64,000 bases of DNA from Lysobacteraceae bacterium (GCA_023657465.1 JAGTJX010000001.1:1-64000), one strand, 5' to 3'. Counted from the stretch's first letter, positions 23,605 to 33,306 are shown. The notes: generated by a model from the sequence alone, not told the origin. A program made the numbers and translations.

Positions 23605-24291
23605 ATGGGATTAATACTGACAGACAGGGATAGAAAAATACTAAAACTGTGCCAAGAACAGGGATTCATAACTCTCAACATTATTCATGAATATTTGTTT
23701 CAAAAATCAAGTTCAAGACGAGCTAGAGAGCGCATTCAAGAACTAGAAAAGTCAGGCTATTTAAAATCAAGAGCTAGCCTGGAACTTCAAAACAGAAAAG
23801 TTGTCCAGCTCACAATCAAAGGTAAAGCCATTGTCCAAACATTACCTGGATATAAGCCGGAGCGAAATTTTAAGATTCATGACTTATGTTTGTCGCACGA
23901 CGACAAACTGACTTGGGTAAGACTGCGTCTCGAAGGGCTCTGGAGTGGTGACTGGTTATCAGATCGCATGATGAAACATGTCAAGGATGCAACACCAGAC
24001 GGCATAATAGAATTCGCTTCAAGAAAACGCGTTTATGTTGAACTTGAAAATTCAATCAAGAGCGAAATCCGGTATTCAAATATTTTTTCAAAATATCAGC
24101 TGGAAGATCCTTTTCTCGTTCTCTATGTTTGTACTCGTCCTGAAATCAAAAAATATTTAATAAACTACTGCATCAAACACACACCCCAATTGCCTCTAGC
24201 CATTCTGACAATGAGCGAACTCAAAGAAGAGCAACCACGTGCCTGGACTATCAAAGGACTGATCTCACCATTTACAAAGAGAGAATATTGA
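23605..24291 (+). CDS. replication-relaxation family (Replic_Relax) protein
   Basis: A 228-residue protein with an N-terminal winged helix (LTDRDRKILKLCQEQGFITLNIIHEYLF) and a C-terminal alpha/beta domain (PDGIIEFASRKRVYVELENSIKSEIRYSNI, then FLVLYVCTRPE) typical of the Replic_Relax/MobT-like group in mobile elements. No canonical relaxase is present in the element, so this may act in DNA processing at oriT. ATG 23605 is preferred because of the GGGGG upstream. It lies between the long inverted repeat and the coupling-protein gene. Confidence 0.65.
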   Translation: MGLILTDRDRKILKLCQEQGFITLNIIHEYLFQKSSSRRARERIQELEKSGYLKSRASLELQNRKVVQLTIKGKAIVQTLPGYKPERNFKIHDLCLSHDDKLTWVRLRLEGLWSGDWLSDRMMKHVKDATPDGIIEFASRKRVYVELENSIKSEIRYSNIFSKYQLEDPFLVLYVCTRPEIKKYLINYCIKHTPQLPLAILTMSELKEEQPRAWTIKGLISPFTKREY

Positions 24292-25709
24292 TGAAGCACT
24301 ACCTCACAAGAGAGCAACAGATTTTATTGGTTAGCTCAGGAGTTTTGGTCTTTGGACTCTATGTAGCTCCGAGTTTAAGCGGTTTAATGCGGTTAGTTTT
24401 CAAATTCCTGATCGGTCGATTGAAAAGATTGAAAAAATCACAGCAGAACTATATCCAAGTTGGAGGCCTAAAAATAAATGACGACTCACGTTTACGCCAT
24501 ACACACATTCTAGGCTCCACTGGATCAGGCAAGAGCGTGCTGATTGAGCAGTTACTTTTTCAGGATTTAGAACGCGGTCAGGGTGCAATCATCATTGATG
24601 CAAAGGGAGACCGAGCGTTCTATCAACGAGTCAAAAGGTTTTGTACTCAACTAGGGAGAGGTAGTGACCTGTCCCTACTCTCTACGTCACACATTCAAGA
24701 AAGTGCTCTATGGAACCCCTGTCGTCTAGGATCACCCTCTGAGTTACAAAGTAAGTTTTTTGGAGCTGCTCGCTATGAGGAATCATTCTATGCAAAAGCA
24801 GTGGAGAGCGCACTCATTAGAGCTTTTCAAAATATTTCAGCCAAAGAACTCAATCTACTCACACTCAACGATCTCGTGTCAGAGCTTAAAACACTCACCA
24901 AGGATGGACGAGATGAGAACTTAAAGGGTGTTTACTTTGATTTCGATAATTTGAGTAGAAGTGACTGGGCACCTCTATTCGGATTAACCAAAAAATCTGG
25001 CATTCAGAAAGAAGTTAGTTTTTTAGATGTTGTCCGTAAAAATGAAATCCTATTCATTGACCTACCCACTGAAGGTCAAAAAGTTCAAAGTGAACGCGTT
25101 GGCAGACTGCTTTTACAAGAGATTCTACTTTTATCAGGACTAAGAAAACGCTTTCCACATTTAAAGTCTGGCAGACCATTCAGCGTCTACATTGACGAGT
25201 TCGATGCATTCGCAACTCCCTCGTTCATTTCATTTTTAAATAAAGGTCGTTCCAGTGAGTTCATGATTCACATGGCTCACCAGACGTTGTCCGATCTAAA
25301 ACTCGTTCATCCTGATTTTGAAGGCCAGCTCATCGGCAATACAAATTGCAGATTTTTCTTCCGTGTTGACCTACCAGACGATGCTGAGAAATGTGCACTC
25401 ATCATTGGAACAAAGAAAGTAACAAAAACTACTTCGCAGATTAAAGATGGCGCAAGCACTGGCATGGGTACCATTCGCGAAACACAGGAATTCATCGCTC
25501 ACCCCGATCAAATCAAAAACCTAAAGGTCGGAGAATGTGTCGTCAGCATTAAAACTCAAAATCTATCTCAATTCATTCAAATCCCCTTTATTGAGAACCA
25601 CTCGTTTGGTGCTTATCAACAGCTCGTACATCGTGAAGCACTCACACTAAAGCTGTCATCTATCAAATCTGAACCATTTTCAGAATTTCAAATCGAGGAG
25701 ATAAACTAA
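24288..25709 (+). CDS. TraD/VirD4-type coupling protein
   Basis: A 473-residue ATPase: one or two N-terminal membrane segments (residues 10-45), Walker A GSTGSGKS (about 77-84), IIIDAKGDRAF, Walker B region FSVYIDEFDAFATPSF and MAHQTLSDL. It belongs to the TraG/TraD coupling proteins that deliver the DNA substrate to the T4SS. Element C uses an FtsK/SpoIIIE-like ATPase in the same position. It overlaps both flanking genes by a few bases. Confidence 0.88.
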   Translation: MMKHYLTREQQILLVSSGVLVFGLYVAPSLSGLMRLVFKFLIGRLKRLKKSQQNYIQVGGLKINDDSRLRHTHILGSTGSGKSVLIEQLLFQDLERGQGAIIIDAKGDRAFYQRVKRFCTQLGRGSDLSLLSTSHIQESALWNPCRLGSPSELQSKFFGAARYEESFYAKAVESALIRAFQNISAKELNLLTLNDLVSELKTLTKDGRDENLKGVYFDFDNLSRSDWAPLFGLTKKSGIQKEVSFLDVVRKNEILFIDLPTEGQKVQSERVGRLLLQEILLLSGLRKRFPHLKSGRPFSVYIDEFDAFATPSFISFLNKGRSSEFMIHMAHQTLSDLKLVHPDFEGQLIGNTNCRFFFRVDLPDDAEKCALIIGTKKVTKTTSQIKDGASTGMGTIRETQEFIAHPDQIKNLKVGECVVSIKTQNLSQFIQIPFIENHSFGAYQQLVHREALTLKLSSIKSEPFSEFQIEEIN

Positions 25710-26857
25710 TGCGTATTTTAATTTTGCTGGCATTAATTTCGGGATGTTCATTCAAGCAACCTGAAACAGTAGTAGCTGGGGAGTCACTAAATGCTCGTCC
25801 AGCAAAGAGCCCTTACTTTGCGACCATATCTACTGCTGAAGGCATACAGTGGGAACGCAATCTGCTCTTAAGCAATGGCGAATATCGCTCATTAGAGCCG
25901 GTCACTCTACCTGCAACTGTTCCAGAGTCTCTGCAAATTGTTATCCGGTTGCAAAAGTTTGACTCACCCATAGTTCAGATAGATTCTAGCTTTACTCACA
26001 TCGACCAGAGAAAAGTTGGATTAATTTCTCAAAATCTAGGTGAGAGAACAATTTCAGATTCATTTTCAGAGATGACTCTACAGATTTCTGGTTTGAGAGC
26101 CGTGTTTAATGACAATACTCCTGACACGGGGTCACTCATCATTAATCTTATTTCTGAAGCTGGAACGATCTACAAAATTATACTTGTAGTCAGAACCCCT
26201 CCTCTCAATATTGAGGTGTCAAAGCAAGAAGACATAACGGCTGGTACGCTGAGAGTACAAAACGGAATGGACGATTATGAACTGGTTTATTCCTTTAAGG
26301 TGTCAAACCCAAATACTCACTCAGTAGAGTTTTCTATTCCAAAAGACTTTAAGGGCAAACTACATACTGTCTGGAGACACATTCATCACATCAACGATGA
26401 ATGTTTTTTTCATTGGTATGATGTCAGCACAGAGCTAACATATTCCGAAGAATTTACCGTTCTCAGGTTAAACTCAGAAATTCAGTCTGACTTATTTAAT
26501 CCAAATGAAAATATTATTCAGGTCCTAAGTTCAAACGAAGAAATAAAGCTAGGGATCTTCACTAAAACTCCAAAGGCTGCTGAATTACTAAAAAATGCTG
26601 GTGAGCCACTTTACTATGAAATATTTGAACCAGTAGTAGTCGGTTGTAATCGAGATACAGGCAAACCAGTCCAAGTAATAATTCAAGGCTCAAATCATCA
26701 GGTGAGATATCCTGTATATTTCACCCCGGGAAGTGAGCCTAAATATTTTGGCACAAGATATGCTGATACTTCATTTAGAGCAGATCCCATTTTGCGACAG
26801 AGATTGCCGCTCATGGAAAATTTAAAAATCTTTAAAGGCTGGCCAACGCTGGAATAA
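25709..26857 (+). CDS. lipoprotein of unknown function
   Basis: A 382-residue protein with a lipoprotein signal (LALISGCSF, Cys at about residue 13). The mature part is beta-rich with no domain I recognise. It is the last gene of the conjugation operon before excisionase and has no counterpart in element C. A surface-exclusion or mating-pair role is possible only by position. Confidence 0.7.
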   Translation: MRILILLALISGCSFKQPETVVAGESLNARPAKSPYFATISTAEGIQWERNLLLSNGEYRSLEPVTLPATVPESLQIVIRLQKFDSPIVQIDSSFTHIDQRKVGLISQNLGERTISDSFSEMTLQISGLRAVFNDNTPDTGSLIINLISEAGTIYKIILVVRTPPLNIEVSKQEDITAGTLRVQNGMDDYELVYSFKVSNPNTHSVEFSIPKDFKGKLHTVWRHIHHINDECFFHWYDVSTELTYSEEFTVLRLNSEIQSDLFNPNENIIQVLSSNEEIKLGIFTKTPKAAELLKNAGEPLYYEIFEPVVVGCNRDTGKPVQVIIQGSNHQVRYPVYFTPGSEPKYFGTRYADTSFRADPILRQRLPLMENLKIFKGWPTLE

Positions 26858-26862
26858 TTTAT

Positions 26863-27111
26863 ATGACTAATGAAAAAATATACTTAGAATTATTAGAGAC
26901 GAGCTTTCCTGGTAAAAATTTTCTGAGCGTCGAGGATCTGGCTGAATTTATGGAATGCGATATTAAATCAATCTATTCATGGAATCAACGCCCAGACAAG
27001 AGGAGACGCCCTCCTAAAATTTATGTGGGAAAACAAATCAAGTATCCAAAGCAGGCACTAGCCTTTTGGCTCCTGCAAGAGTCTGGAGAGTCAATTGAAC
27101 GCTCTAGCTAA
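26863..27111 (+). CDS. small HTH protein, candidate excisionase of element B
   Basis: An 82-residue protein with a predicted helix-turn-helix (FLSVEDLAEFMECDIKSIYSWN) and a basic wing (RRRPPKIYVGKQIKYPKQALAFWL), the pattern of AlpA/excisionase-like proteins. It overlaps the integrase gene by 17 bp. Confidence 0.7.
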   Translation: MTNEKIYLELLETSFPGKNFLSVEDLAEFMECDIKSIYSWNQRPDKRRRPPKIYVGKQIKYPKQALAFWLLQESGESIERSS

Positions 27112-28501
27112 GATCCAAACTCATATTTATGAAAGAAAATACTCCAATGGGACTCGTTCCTGGCGAGTGAGATGGAAATCGCCTGTAACGAGTGATTGGA
27201 AGGCCATCACTGCTGGAAAATCTAAAAATGACGCTCTCCTATTAGAGGCAAAAATCCGTCAGTTCATTGCAGAGGGTAAAGATCCTGTTTTCTATAATAT
27301 TGAAAAGAGCGAATTACCCACTGTTTCAAACATCGTTGATCTGTTCTTAGAACACCCAAGGTTCAATAGTGGCAGCGAAAAGTGGAAGCAGATCACGCGC
27401 TACCGAATTGAAAATAAAATCAGACCTATCCTGGGCGATAAAATATTCTCTCACTTAAAAACAACCCAGATCATAGAGCTCTATCTAAGTCTAAAGAATG
27501 AAGGAATGAGTAGATCTTCGATTATTAAACTTCATACTCTCATGTGTTTATTGGGCGATTTATTTACTGAAAACCATCCCGATCAAATCAATCCCGTGAG
27601 GAAATTCAAAGATTTTAATAAATACTTCCCCAATCAAGCACCAAACAGAGAAATCAATTTCCTCACTCCTGAAGATACCCAGAAATTAATCAAGACCTGT
27701 CAGTTTGCGAATAGTCCTCTATTGCAACCACTTGTTCAATTTCTTTCATATACAGGAATGCGCAGGAACGAAGCTTTGAATCTAAAGTGGACTGACATTG
27801 ACCTACAAACAGGGTTCATCATTATTAGAAAAAGTAAAAACGGTAAAAGTAGAACAATCCCTCTTGAACCTGAAGCCTTACATGCAATCATTTCTCTTAA
27901 AAGTCATTCAGAAGAGTTTGTTTTTTCTTATACTGATGGCTCAAGGCCACATGAATCTTCGTTTCTAAGACCTCTTCAGAGAGCAGCTAGGAAGGCTGGG
28001 ATCGCTAAACGAATTGATCTACACACGTTAAGACAATCTTATGGATCAAATAAAATTCGTCAGGGCTGGGGACTAAAAAAAGTTTCAATTATCTTAGGAC
28101 ACTCTGACATCAGCATCACATCTAATGTTTATACCCATCTTCTCGATGGAGATTTAAAAGTGAGAGACGAATTTCATTTTGACAAAACACTTCAATCCGA
28201 GAATAGTTTGGATAGAGGCGCAATCTACAAAATGGTTTCAGAAGCAATTTCACGTCTTATTGTTGATGAAAACCCAAGCGCTATTGCTCTTACTAACACT
28301 TCAAACAGGTTGAAATCTTTAATCACTGGATTGAGCCGTAATGATCTAGGATCAGCCGGCACAAAGTCTGAAAAGACATCCCATGTACCGCTAATGTACC
28401 GAAATGAAGTTGCAAGAAACGATCAATCAACTGATAATAATGGTGTGGGTAAAAACTCTAATCATATCGGGGATTTAAAGTTTATAAAATGGTCGGGGTG
28501 A
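27095..28501 (+). CDS. tyrosine recombinase (integrase) of element B
   Basis: A 468-residue integrase: arm-binding N-terminus (YERKYSNGTRSWRVRWK), core-binding domain (about 75-165), catalytic domain (about 190-370) with Arg in TGMRRNEALN, HTLRQSYGS, the conserved LGHSDI and nucleophile Tyr in NVYTHLL. About 90 extra residues follow the Tyr. It is unrelated in detail to the 380-residue integrase of A and C. The last codons (TGG TCG GGG TGA) are made by the att core plus the first bases of element C. In the excised circle the frame would run across the core and on to a stop at 6167-6169. Confidence 0.9.
   Translation: MNALAKIQTHIYERKYSNGTRSWRVRWKSPVTSDWKAITAGKSKNDALLLEAKIRQFIAEGKDPVFYNIEKSELPTVSNIVDLFLEHPRFNSGSEKWKQITRYRIENKIRPILGDKIFSHLKTTQIIELYLSLKNEGMSRSSIIKLHTLMCLLGDLFTENHPDQINPVRKFKDFNKYFPNQAPNREINFLTPEDTQKLIKTCQFANSPLLQPLVQFLSYTGMRRNEALNLKWTDIDLQTGFIIIRKSKNGKSRTIPLEPEALHAIISLKSHSEEFVFSYTDGSRPHESSFLRPLQRAARKAGIAKRIDLHTLRQSYGSNKIRQGWGLKKVSIILGHSDISITSNVYTHLLDGDLKVRDEFHFDKTLQSENSLDRGAIYKMVSEAISRLIVDENPSAIALTNTSNRLKSLITGLSRNDLGSAGTKSEKTSHVPLMYRNEVARNDQSTDNNGVGKNSNHIGDLKFIKWSG
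28384..28401. repeat. TGTRCCG arm repeat, right end of element B
   Basis: TGTACCGCTAATGTACCG, matching 6113-6130 and 1199-1216. It lies inside the 3' part of the integrase reading frame, about 85 bp from the right end. Confidence 0.5.
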
Positions 28502-28512
28502 TTTTCCCGACC
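28491..28512. repeat. element C left end: att core and inverted repeat
   Basis: GGTCGGG, eight bases, CCCGACC, as at 1282-1303. GTAGCC repeats follow at 28548-28564. Confidence 0.55.
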
Positions 28513-28585
28513 CAAAACTGCGCTTTTTCAACTACTTACCAATTTAAGTAGCCACGAAGTAGCCTAATCAACTATTACACCTCTT

Positions 28586-29728
28586 TCAAGCACTAACTTT
28601 AGTGGTTACTGTGGAATACGCCTCCACAACCGCACTATCAGATAGAACTTTCAGGGCTTCTGTTGCTCCATCAATCTCAATCCCAGCCACACGAATATAT
28701 CGCTGCATGGTCTTAAGATCCCGCCAACCACAAATCTTTTGCATTTGGATTGGTGGAACACCATTTCTAATGAGCTGAGTCGCAAAACAGGCTCTTAGAG
28801 TGTGAAAACGTATTGAGGGTAACTTCATCCCAATACAAAACTTTCTCAACTCTTGAGCTTGCATGCCCGCAGTCCACTTCCACGGAATTTCAAGAACTCC
28901 CTCCCGATCCCCAGCCTTCGACTTTAAATCAGTCAAAAAAGCTCTGAGCTCGGAAGACATCGGTACGGCTCTCCAGTAACCCGCTTTCGTTGTATTTTTA
29001 ATGATCTTTAGTCTACCGTCCCAGGCTTTATTGATTGTGATTAAATTATTTTCCCAATCAATATCTTTCCAGGACAGAGCGTAAAGCTCACCGCTTCGCA
29101 TTCCAGTCATAAGAGCTAATGCCCAAATTGGATACCAAGGGTCTTTCAACGAACGCGCGGACTCAAGAAGTTCTCGGATTTCAGCTAGGGTCAAGATTTC
29201 TGGTTTCTTCTCGATTTCTCTACCTAACTCAACTCCTACCGTTGGACTTAGATCAACACCAGGAATTAAGCCTCTTTCTATTCCAAAGCAAAAGACTTTA
29301 TTGATGATGCCCTTGACCCGCCTTTGATGCCCATAAGAACTGCCGTCAGCTTTCAGCAAATCAATTACATCTTTCACATCTTTTTTAGTGATAGTTGCAG
29401 CCGATCTCTTTAGCCACGACGTTGTATGGTTTTTCAAGGCAGCCAAATAATCCATGAGTGTTGTCGAAGCAAGTGCATCGTCGGATTTTAATTCCAATAC
29501 GAACGAATCTAAGACCGAACCCCAAGTTTGTCCTTGAGCCTCTCTTTCAAAGATTTCACGCTCACACTCACGAATCAATTTCACTTCTTCTCGTTCAGCA
29601 TCTCTTTTGGATTTTAATCCCGACGCCCTTTTCTGAGCCCTGTGTGCTGGATTTATTGCGCTTCTTATATTGACGTAAACCTTCCATAAGGTTTCGCCGC
29701 TGTCTGCTTGATATGAATCCACTGCCAT
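28586..29728 (-). CDS. tyrosine recombinase (integrase) of element C
   Basis: 380 residues, same domains and catalytic residues as the element-A copy (GMRSGEL, FHTLRACFA, MQRYIR). The two proteins differ at only a handful of N-terminal positions (for example SYQADSG versus SYQTDNG) and the DNA is about 99 percent identical by eye. It probably excises and inserts element C at the tRNA-Pro CCA end. The excisionase gene is two bases upstream. Confidence 0.92.
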   Translation of the reverse strand: MAVDSYQADSGETLWKVYVNIRSAINPAHRAQKRASGLKSKRDAEREEVKLIRECEREIFEREAQGQTWGSVLDSFVLELKSDDALASTTLMDYLAALKNHTTSWLKRSAATITKKDVKDVIDLLKADGSSYGHQRRVKGIINKVFCFGIERGLIPGVDLSPTVGVELGREIEKKPEILTLAEIRELLESARSLKDPWYPIWALALMTGMRSGELYALSWKDIDWENNLITINKAWDGRLKIIKNTTKAGYWRAVPMSSELRAFLTDLKSKAGDREGVLEIPWKWTAGMQAQELRKFCIGMKLPSIRFHTLRACFATQLIRNGVPPIQMQKICGWRDLKTMQRYIRVAGIEIDGATEALKVLSDSAVVEAYSTVTTKVSA

Positions 29729-29730
29729 AC

Positions 29731-29961
29731 TTATCTCCTTTTTTGGTAAGTAGGTGTCAGTAGACTCTCAAGATCTGACCGCAAGAATCTCAGTCTGGTT
29801 TTGAACCTAAAACATCTGACTTGATTTTTACAAACCAGATTTCGTAGGTGTCCGACAGAAATCCGCAAATAAATTGCAGCCTCTCTTGAATTCATCCATT
29901 TCAACTTGTTGTCAAAGAACTCTGCTGACTCAATTACTGAATCAACTTGTGTACTAACCAT
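29731..29961 (-). CDS. AlpA/excisionase-type HTH protein, element C
   Basis: 76 residues, almost identical to 2521-2751 (Cys for Tyr at position 50 is one change). Winged helix-turn-helix starting MNSREAAIYLRIS. First gene upstream of the integrase. Confidence 0.8.
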   Translation of the reverse strand: MVSTQVDSVIESAEFFDNKLKWMNSREAAIYLRISVGHLRNLVCKNQVRCFRFKTRLRFLRSDLESLLTPTYQKRR

Positions 29962-29965
29962 AGCA

Positions 29966-30469
29966 TTACTCCTGATTTTTTTCGATCAGATTTTCAATAT
30001 TTTGAGAGCGGTTCTTCTTGTCATTTGCAGCTGTTTTTAGGTCGTTTTTAGCAGAATCCAAACAGCCAGGCGCGTCGTCTTTTTTGCTATTTCGCTGACG
30101 ATTTTTAGTACTGTCATTTCTTCCGTTCAACTTCAAATAATGTTCAAAAAGTGCAGAAGACTCGTTCGCCTCTTCACACCTCATTACATCTTTGAGTAGA
30201 GCGCGCGCTATTCGCACGCTATCAGAAAACTCTCGGCAAAACGCATCAAGCTCATGATTGGTGAGCTCGGAAGATCGCTGACAGAGAATCCAGTTCTGCA
30301 AATTTGCCTTTGTCACTCTTACTAGTGCATTATGCTGCTTCACTTGCTTAATCCAGTCCTCAACGCGTTCATTTGCTTTGGCCATCAATGTGGCTCTACG
30401 CTGAGTCAGGGGACTAAGGCGCTTTCTTTTGCGTGATACTTTAGCTGTTTCAACTATGGGTTGATCCAT
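29966..30469 (-). CDS. basic protein of unknown function, element C
   Basis: 167 residues, homologous to 2756-3250 (shared ...KQHNALVRVTKANLQNW pattern, CREFSD, and the C-terminal KNRQRN...KKDDAP and IENLIEKNQE). Identity is clearly lower than in the adjacent int/xis block; the drop occurs within the last codons of this gene. It is basic at the N-terminus and has no recognised family. It overlaps the lipoprotein gene by 16 bp. Confidence 0.7.
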   Translation of the reverse strand: MDQPIVETAKVSRKRKRLSPLTQRRATLMAKANERVEDWIKQVKQHNALVRVTKANLQNWILCQRSSELTNHELDAFCREFSDSVRIARALLKDVMRCEEANESSALFEHYLKLNGRNDSTKNRQRNSKKDDAPGCLDSAKNDLKTAANDKKNRSQNIENLIEKNQE

Positions 30470-30867
30470 TGGCTGCTCCTCTCGATGGAATAGATGTAGT
30501 GACCTTTAACGAACTGGTCGTTTTCCACATGATCCTTGATCCAGGTTCTGCGCACCTGGGGTGCCGTCAGGACAGGGATGCCTTGCTCGTCTGAAGCGCC
30601 ACTACTAACGCCACCTGAAGCCGACTTACTAGAGTCACTCTTGCTTGTAAGCACCCCAATGAGCGCACCAAGAGCAATACCGACTCCAGCACCGATAAAT
30701 GCTCCTGACACAGAAGACTCTGGAGCTCCTAGAGCTGCTCCCGCGACAGCCCCTGTTGTTCCACCAATTGAGCCACCAATAAACGGATTTGACCTCATTG
30801 TAGCGCATGAACTACTTGTTACTGACAAGGCAAGCATTACTGCTGACATACTCTTACTTCTCATCAT
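30454..30867 (-). CDS. glycine-zipper lipoprotein, element C
   Basis: 137 residues: signal with lipobox TSSSC, glycine-zipper segment (IGGSIGGTTGAVAGAALG ... GAGVGIALGALIG) and a C-terminal RRTWIKDHVENDQFVKGHYIY domain. An intact version of the element-A gene at 3235-3630, and a relative of 22929-23405. Probably an outer-membrane T4SS-associated lipoprotein. Confidence 0.75.
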   Translation of the reverse strand: MMRSKSMSAVMLALSVTSSSCATMRSNPFIGGSIGGTTGAVAGAALGAPESSVSGAFIGAGVGIALGALIGVLTSKSDSSKSASGGVSSGASDEQGIPVLTAPQVRRTWIKDHVENDQFVKGHYIYSIERSSQWINP

Positions 30868-30940
30868 GTTTTTACTTCCTTACTATATTTGATTTGTTTT
30901 TTATGAGGCTGTTTCTGTCGTTTTTTTGCTTTGTGATTCG

Positions 30941-31843
30941 TTATGTATGGATGTGGGGGGTCATTACGTTTTTATTTTGAAGGCGAAAATTTTTAAGTAG
31001 TTGTCTAAATGGAGCTTTTTCGGGCGATAGTAGTTGATTTAAAGAAATCGATTTCCGGTCAATTTCCAGTGTATTTCCAGTCGATTTTAACAAATCTTTT
31101 AGCAATAACCTTCCATCAAATGATCTGGACTCGAAGCCTTTTTTCAAAAATTCTTCGAGAATGAAAAAAACGTGTTTAGTAAAACTATGTTCACTACTCT
31201 TTTTTAACTCATCATGTAGACGAACAGCGTTTGATCGGGAATCAGTCACCCAAATAACTTTTTTTATAGCTGGATAGTTTTCATAAAAATAATTTACAGG
31301 TCCAAAAAGTTCTTTTGGCTTTCTACTTCTATCATACTCAAAGGCGATTAAACTAACTTCGTTCTGATTTTCATCAAAAACAAAATAACCATCGGGTCTA
31401 TGGTCTTTTGTTTTTGGCAATAAAGGATGGAGCTTTGAGCTATCGCAATGACGAATCTCCTGCTCAGTAATAATCTGCTCCTGACTTCTACAAAGAAAAC
31501 ATCCCATCCAATATTGAATCGCTGAAGACTCTGCATCGTGAATGATAGACTCAGACTTGAAACCATCAGCTATTATAGCGGGTAGTGATCCTTTAATTAG
31601 AAGAAATCCATCTTTAGTTACGGAATAAAAATATCTTAAACTATCTGGATCTACAACATCTCGTATTAGTTTTGATTTTTTTAATAATTGAATTTTTTTA
31701 TAATGAGCTTGTCCAAAAGCAGTTTTATAAAAATGAAGTCCAATCATTGAACTAGTTACAACCTTCCACTTCCAGATAAATTTCACCAGCGCAAAGCGCG
31801 ATATTCTATTCAAATTTTTATTTGATTGATTAGATTTGATCAT
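30941..31843 (-). CDS. replication-relaxation family (Replic_Relax) protein
   Basis: 300 residues with an N-terminal winged helix (FALVKFIWKWKVVTSSMIGLHFY), then the alpha/beta core HRPDGYFVFDENQNEVSLIAFEYDRSRKPKELF and VIWVTDSRSNAVRLH. The DGYF...EYDRS arrangement parallels PDGII...ELENS in the element-B protein at 23605. It is encoded next to the coupling ATPase in both elements, so it probably works in DNA processing for transfer; the catalytic mechanism is not evident. It overlaps the upstream gene by 14 bp. Confidence 0.65.
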   Translation of the reverse strand: MIKSNQSNKNLNRISRFALVKFIWKWKVVTSSMIGLHFYKTAFGQAHYKKIQLLKKSKLIRDVVDPDSLRYFYSVTKDGFLLIKGSLPAIIADGFKSESIIHDAESSAIQYWMGCFLCRSQEQIITEQEIRHCDSSKLHPLLPKTKDHRPDGYFVFDENQNEVSLIAFEYDRSRKPKELFGPVNYFYENYPAIKKVIWVTDSRSNAVRLHDELKKSSEHSFTKHVFFILEEFLKKGFESRSFDGRLLLKDLLKSTGNTLEIDRKSISLNQLLSPEKAPFRQLLKNFRLQNKNVMTPHIHT

Positions 31844-33101
31844 TCATAGCCTCATCTTTCCGCGGTTGTATAATGCGAGCATCAGTCAACTTTTTATAGA
31901 TTTCATCTGTGCTGATAAATGGAGTTTGAACCTCTAGCAAATCGTTATCGGTTTTCCAAACCGCTCGACCTGGGATTTCAGCCGATATTTCTGACGCGCG
32001 TTTGTTTCCAATAATCACCATGCTTGATGCTACATTTCCAGCTCTGAAGCACACTACACCTGAAAGATTGGCTTTAACTTGTGGATCAAGAGCTGAGACA
32101 TCTGGTCTTTGAGTTGCAAGTACAATGTGAATACCAACTGCTCTACCCAATCTTGCAATTCTATTGAGCATAGCCTTGGAGGTTTTGATGCTTTCTTCTT
32201 TTGGATTCTGACTGCTTAAATAAAGTTCGGCTGCCTCATCAATAACAATCACCTCACGATATGCTAGTTTTAAATCTTTAGTTTTTCGTTCTTCTAGACT
32301 AAATTTTTTAAAATATTCGCTGATGTCGGTAAGTTTTTCATTTTTTAGATATTCAATTCTGTAGTTAATGTCTTCAGACAGATGCATCAATGCTGCGCAT
32401 GCGATTGACATGCTGCTGATAACTCGTACATTATCAATATCATGGAAAAGATTTTGAAACTCTAATCCACCTTTGAGGTCAATAATTTTAAACTTAATAT
32501 CTTTTTCTTTATAAATCAGTGTAAAGATCAAATTTCTTAAGAAAGTTGATTTTCCAGATCCAGTTGATCCGGCTACTAAAAAGTGCGGGTAATCTTTAAA
32601 GTCAGCATAAATAGTTTTTGCTCTGCTTTTTCCAATAAGTATTTTTCCGGCTGGAATTGAATCTATCTCTGAAAGTAATTTAATACTCTTAGTAAGCGGT
32701 ATATTCGAGTAGACAATCTCTAGGCATCCATCATGAACACGATCACTCATCGCTTCTATCGAGATCTCCATATTAGACTCTATCCATCCCTTTTTCTCTC
32801 TAAATGCTTCTAAGGGGATTCCATTCTTTTTGATTACAAGTTTTCTACATTCTTCATTAACTGGCACGTTCTTGATAAGGGCTGGGAATTTTCCAAGTGG
32901 TGACTTCAAGCCTGAGTTTTCCATGAAGCCCTGAAACTGCTTATTCGCTCTGATTCGACATACAACTAAATATGCACCCCAAAAATAAAAAGGTAAGAGC
33001 ATGTGAATAGTTGCATACCAGAGATAGCCAGAATAACTTTTATGGTGAATCCATGACTGTGGCAAAAAATATCCATAAATGGTTTTATCTATATGCACCA
33101 T
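31830..33101 (-). CDS. FtsK/SpoIIIE-like coupling ATPase
   Basis: 423 residues: two N-terminal membrane segments (about 20-50), then an FtsK-type motor with Walker A GSTGSGKS (about residue 175), KIIDLKGGLEF, Walker B VIVIDEAAELY and LGRAVGIHIVLATQRPDV. Such single-motor FtsK ATPases act as coupling proteins in several conjugative elements. It replaces the TraD-type protein used by element B. It overlaps the downstream Replic_Relax gene. Confidence 0.85.
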   Translation of the reverse strand: MVHIDKTIYGYFLPQSWIHHKSYSGYLWYATIHMLLPFYFWGAYLVVCRIRANKQFQGFMENSGLKSPLGKFPALIKNVPVNEECRKLVIKKNGIPLEAFREKKGWIESNMEISIEAMSDRVHDGCLEIVYSNIPLTKSIKLLSEIDSIPAGKILIGKSRAKTIYADFKDYPHFLVAGSTGSGKSTFLRNLIFTLIYKEKDIKFKIIDLKGGLEFQNLFHDIDNVRVISSMSIACAALMHLSEDINYRIEYLKNEKLTDISEYFKKFSLEERKTKDLKLAYREVIVIDEAAELYLSSQNPKEESIKTSKAMLNRIARLGRAVGIHIVLATQRPDVSALDPQVKANLSGVVCFRAGNVASSMVIIGNKRASEISAEIPGRAVWKTDNDLLEVQTPFISTDEIYKKLTDARIIQPRKDEAMNDQI

Positions 33102-33306
33102 GATCCCCCAAACCGATTAGATTACTAAAAAGCATGCATACAGCACCGTGACTGCGCTTAAACGCTCCTTTGTTCCAGGCTTGAGCTAGTTCAATGATTG
33201 GCAAGAAAATGCTGAGAAACATTACTCGGATGAATCCCCAAACATTTTCAGCTAATGCGACGTTTTGTTTACTGTGTTCGTTTGTATGATTAGAAAATAT
33301 TGACAT
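33085..33306 (-). CDS. small membrane protein of the T4SS operon
   Basis: 73 residues if begun at ATG 33306; one hydrophobic stretch (VWGFIRVMFLSIFLPIIELAQAW). It lies between the VirB10-like and FtsK-like genes and overlaps the latter by 17 bp. Unknown family. Confidence 0.5.
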   Translation of the reverse strand: MSIFSNHTNEHSKQNVALAENVWGFIRVMFLSIFLPIIELAQAWNKGAFKRSHGAVCMLFSNLIGLGDHGAYR

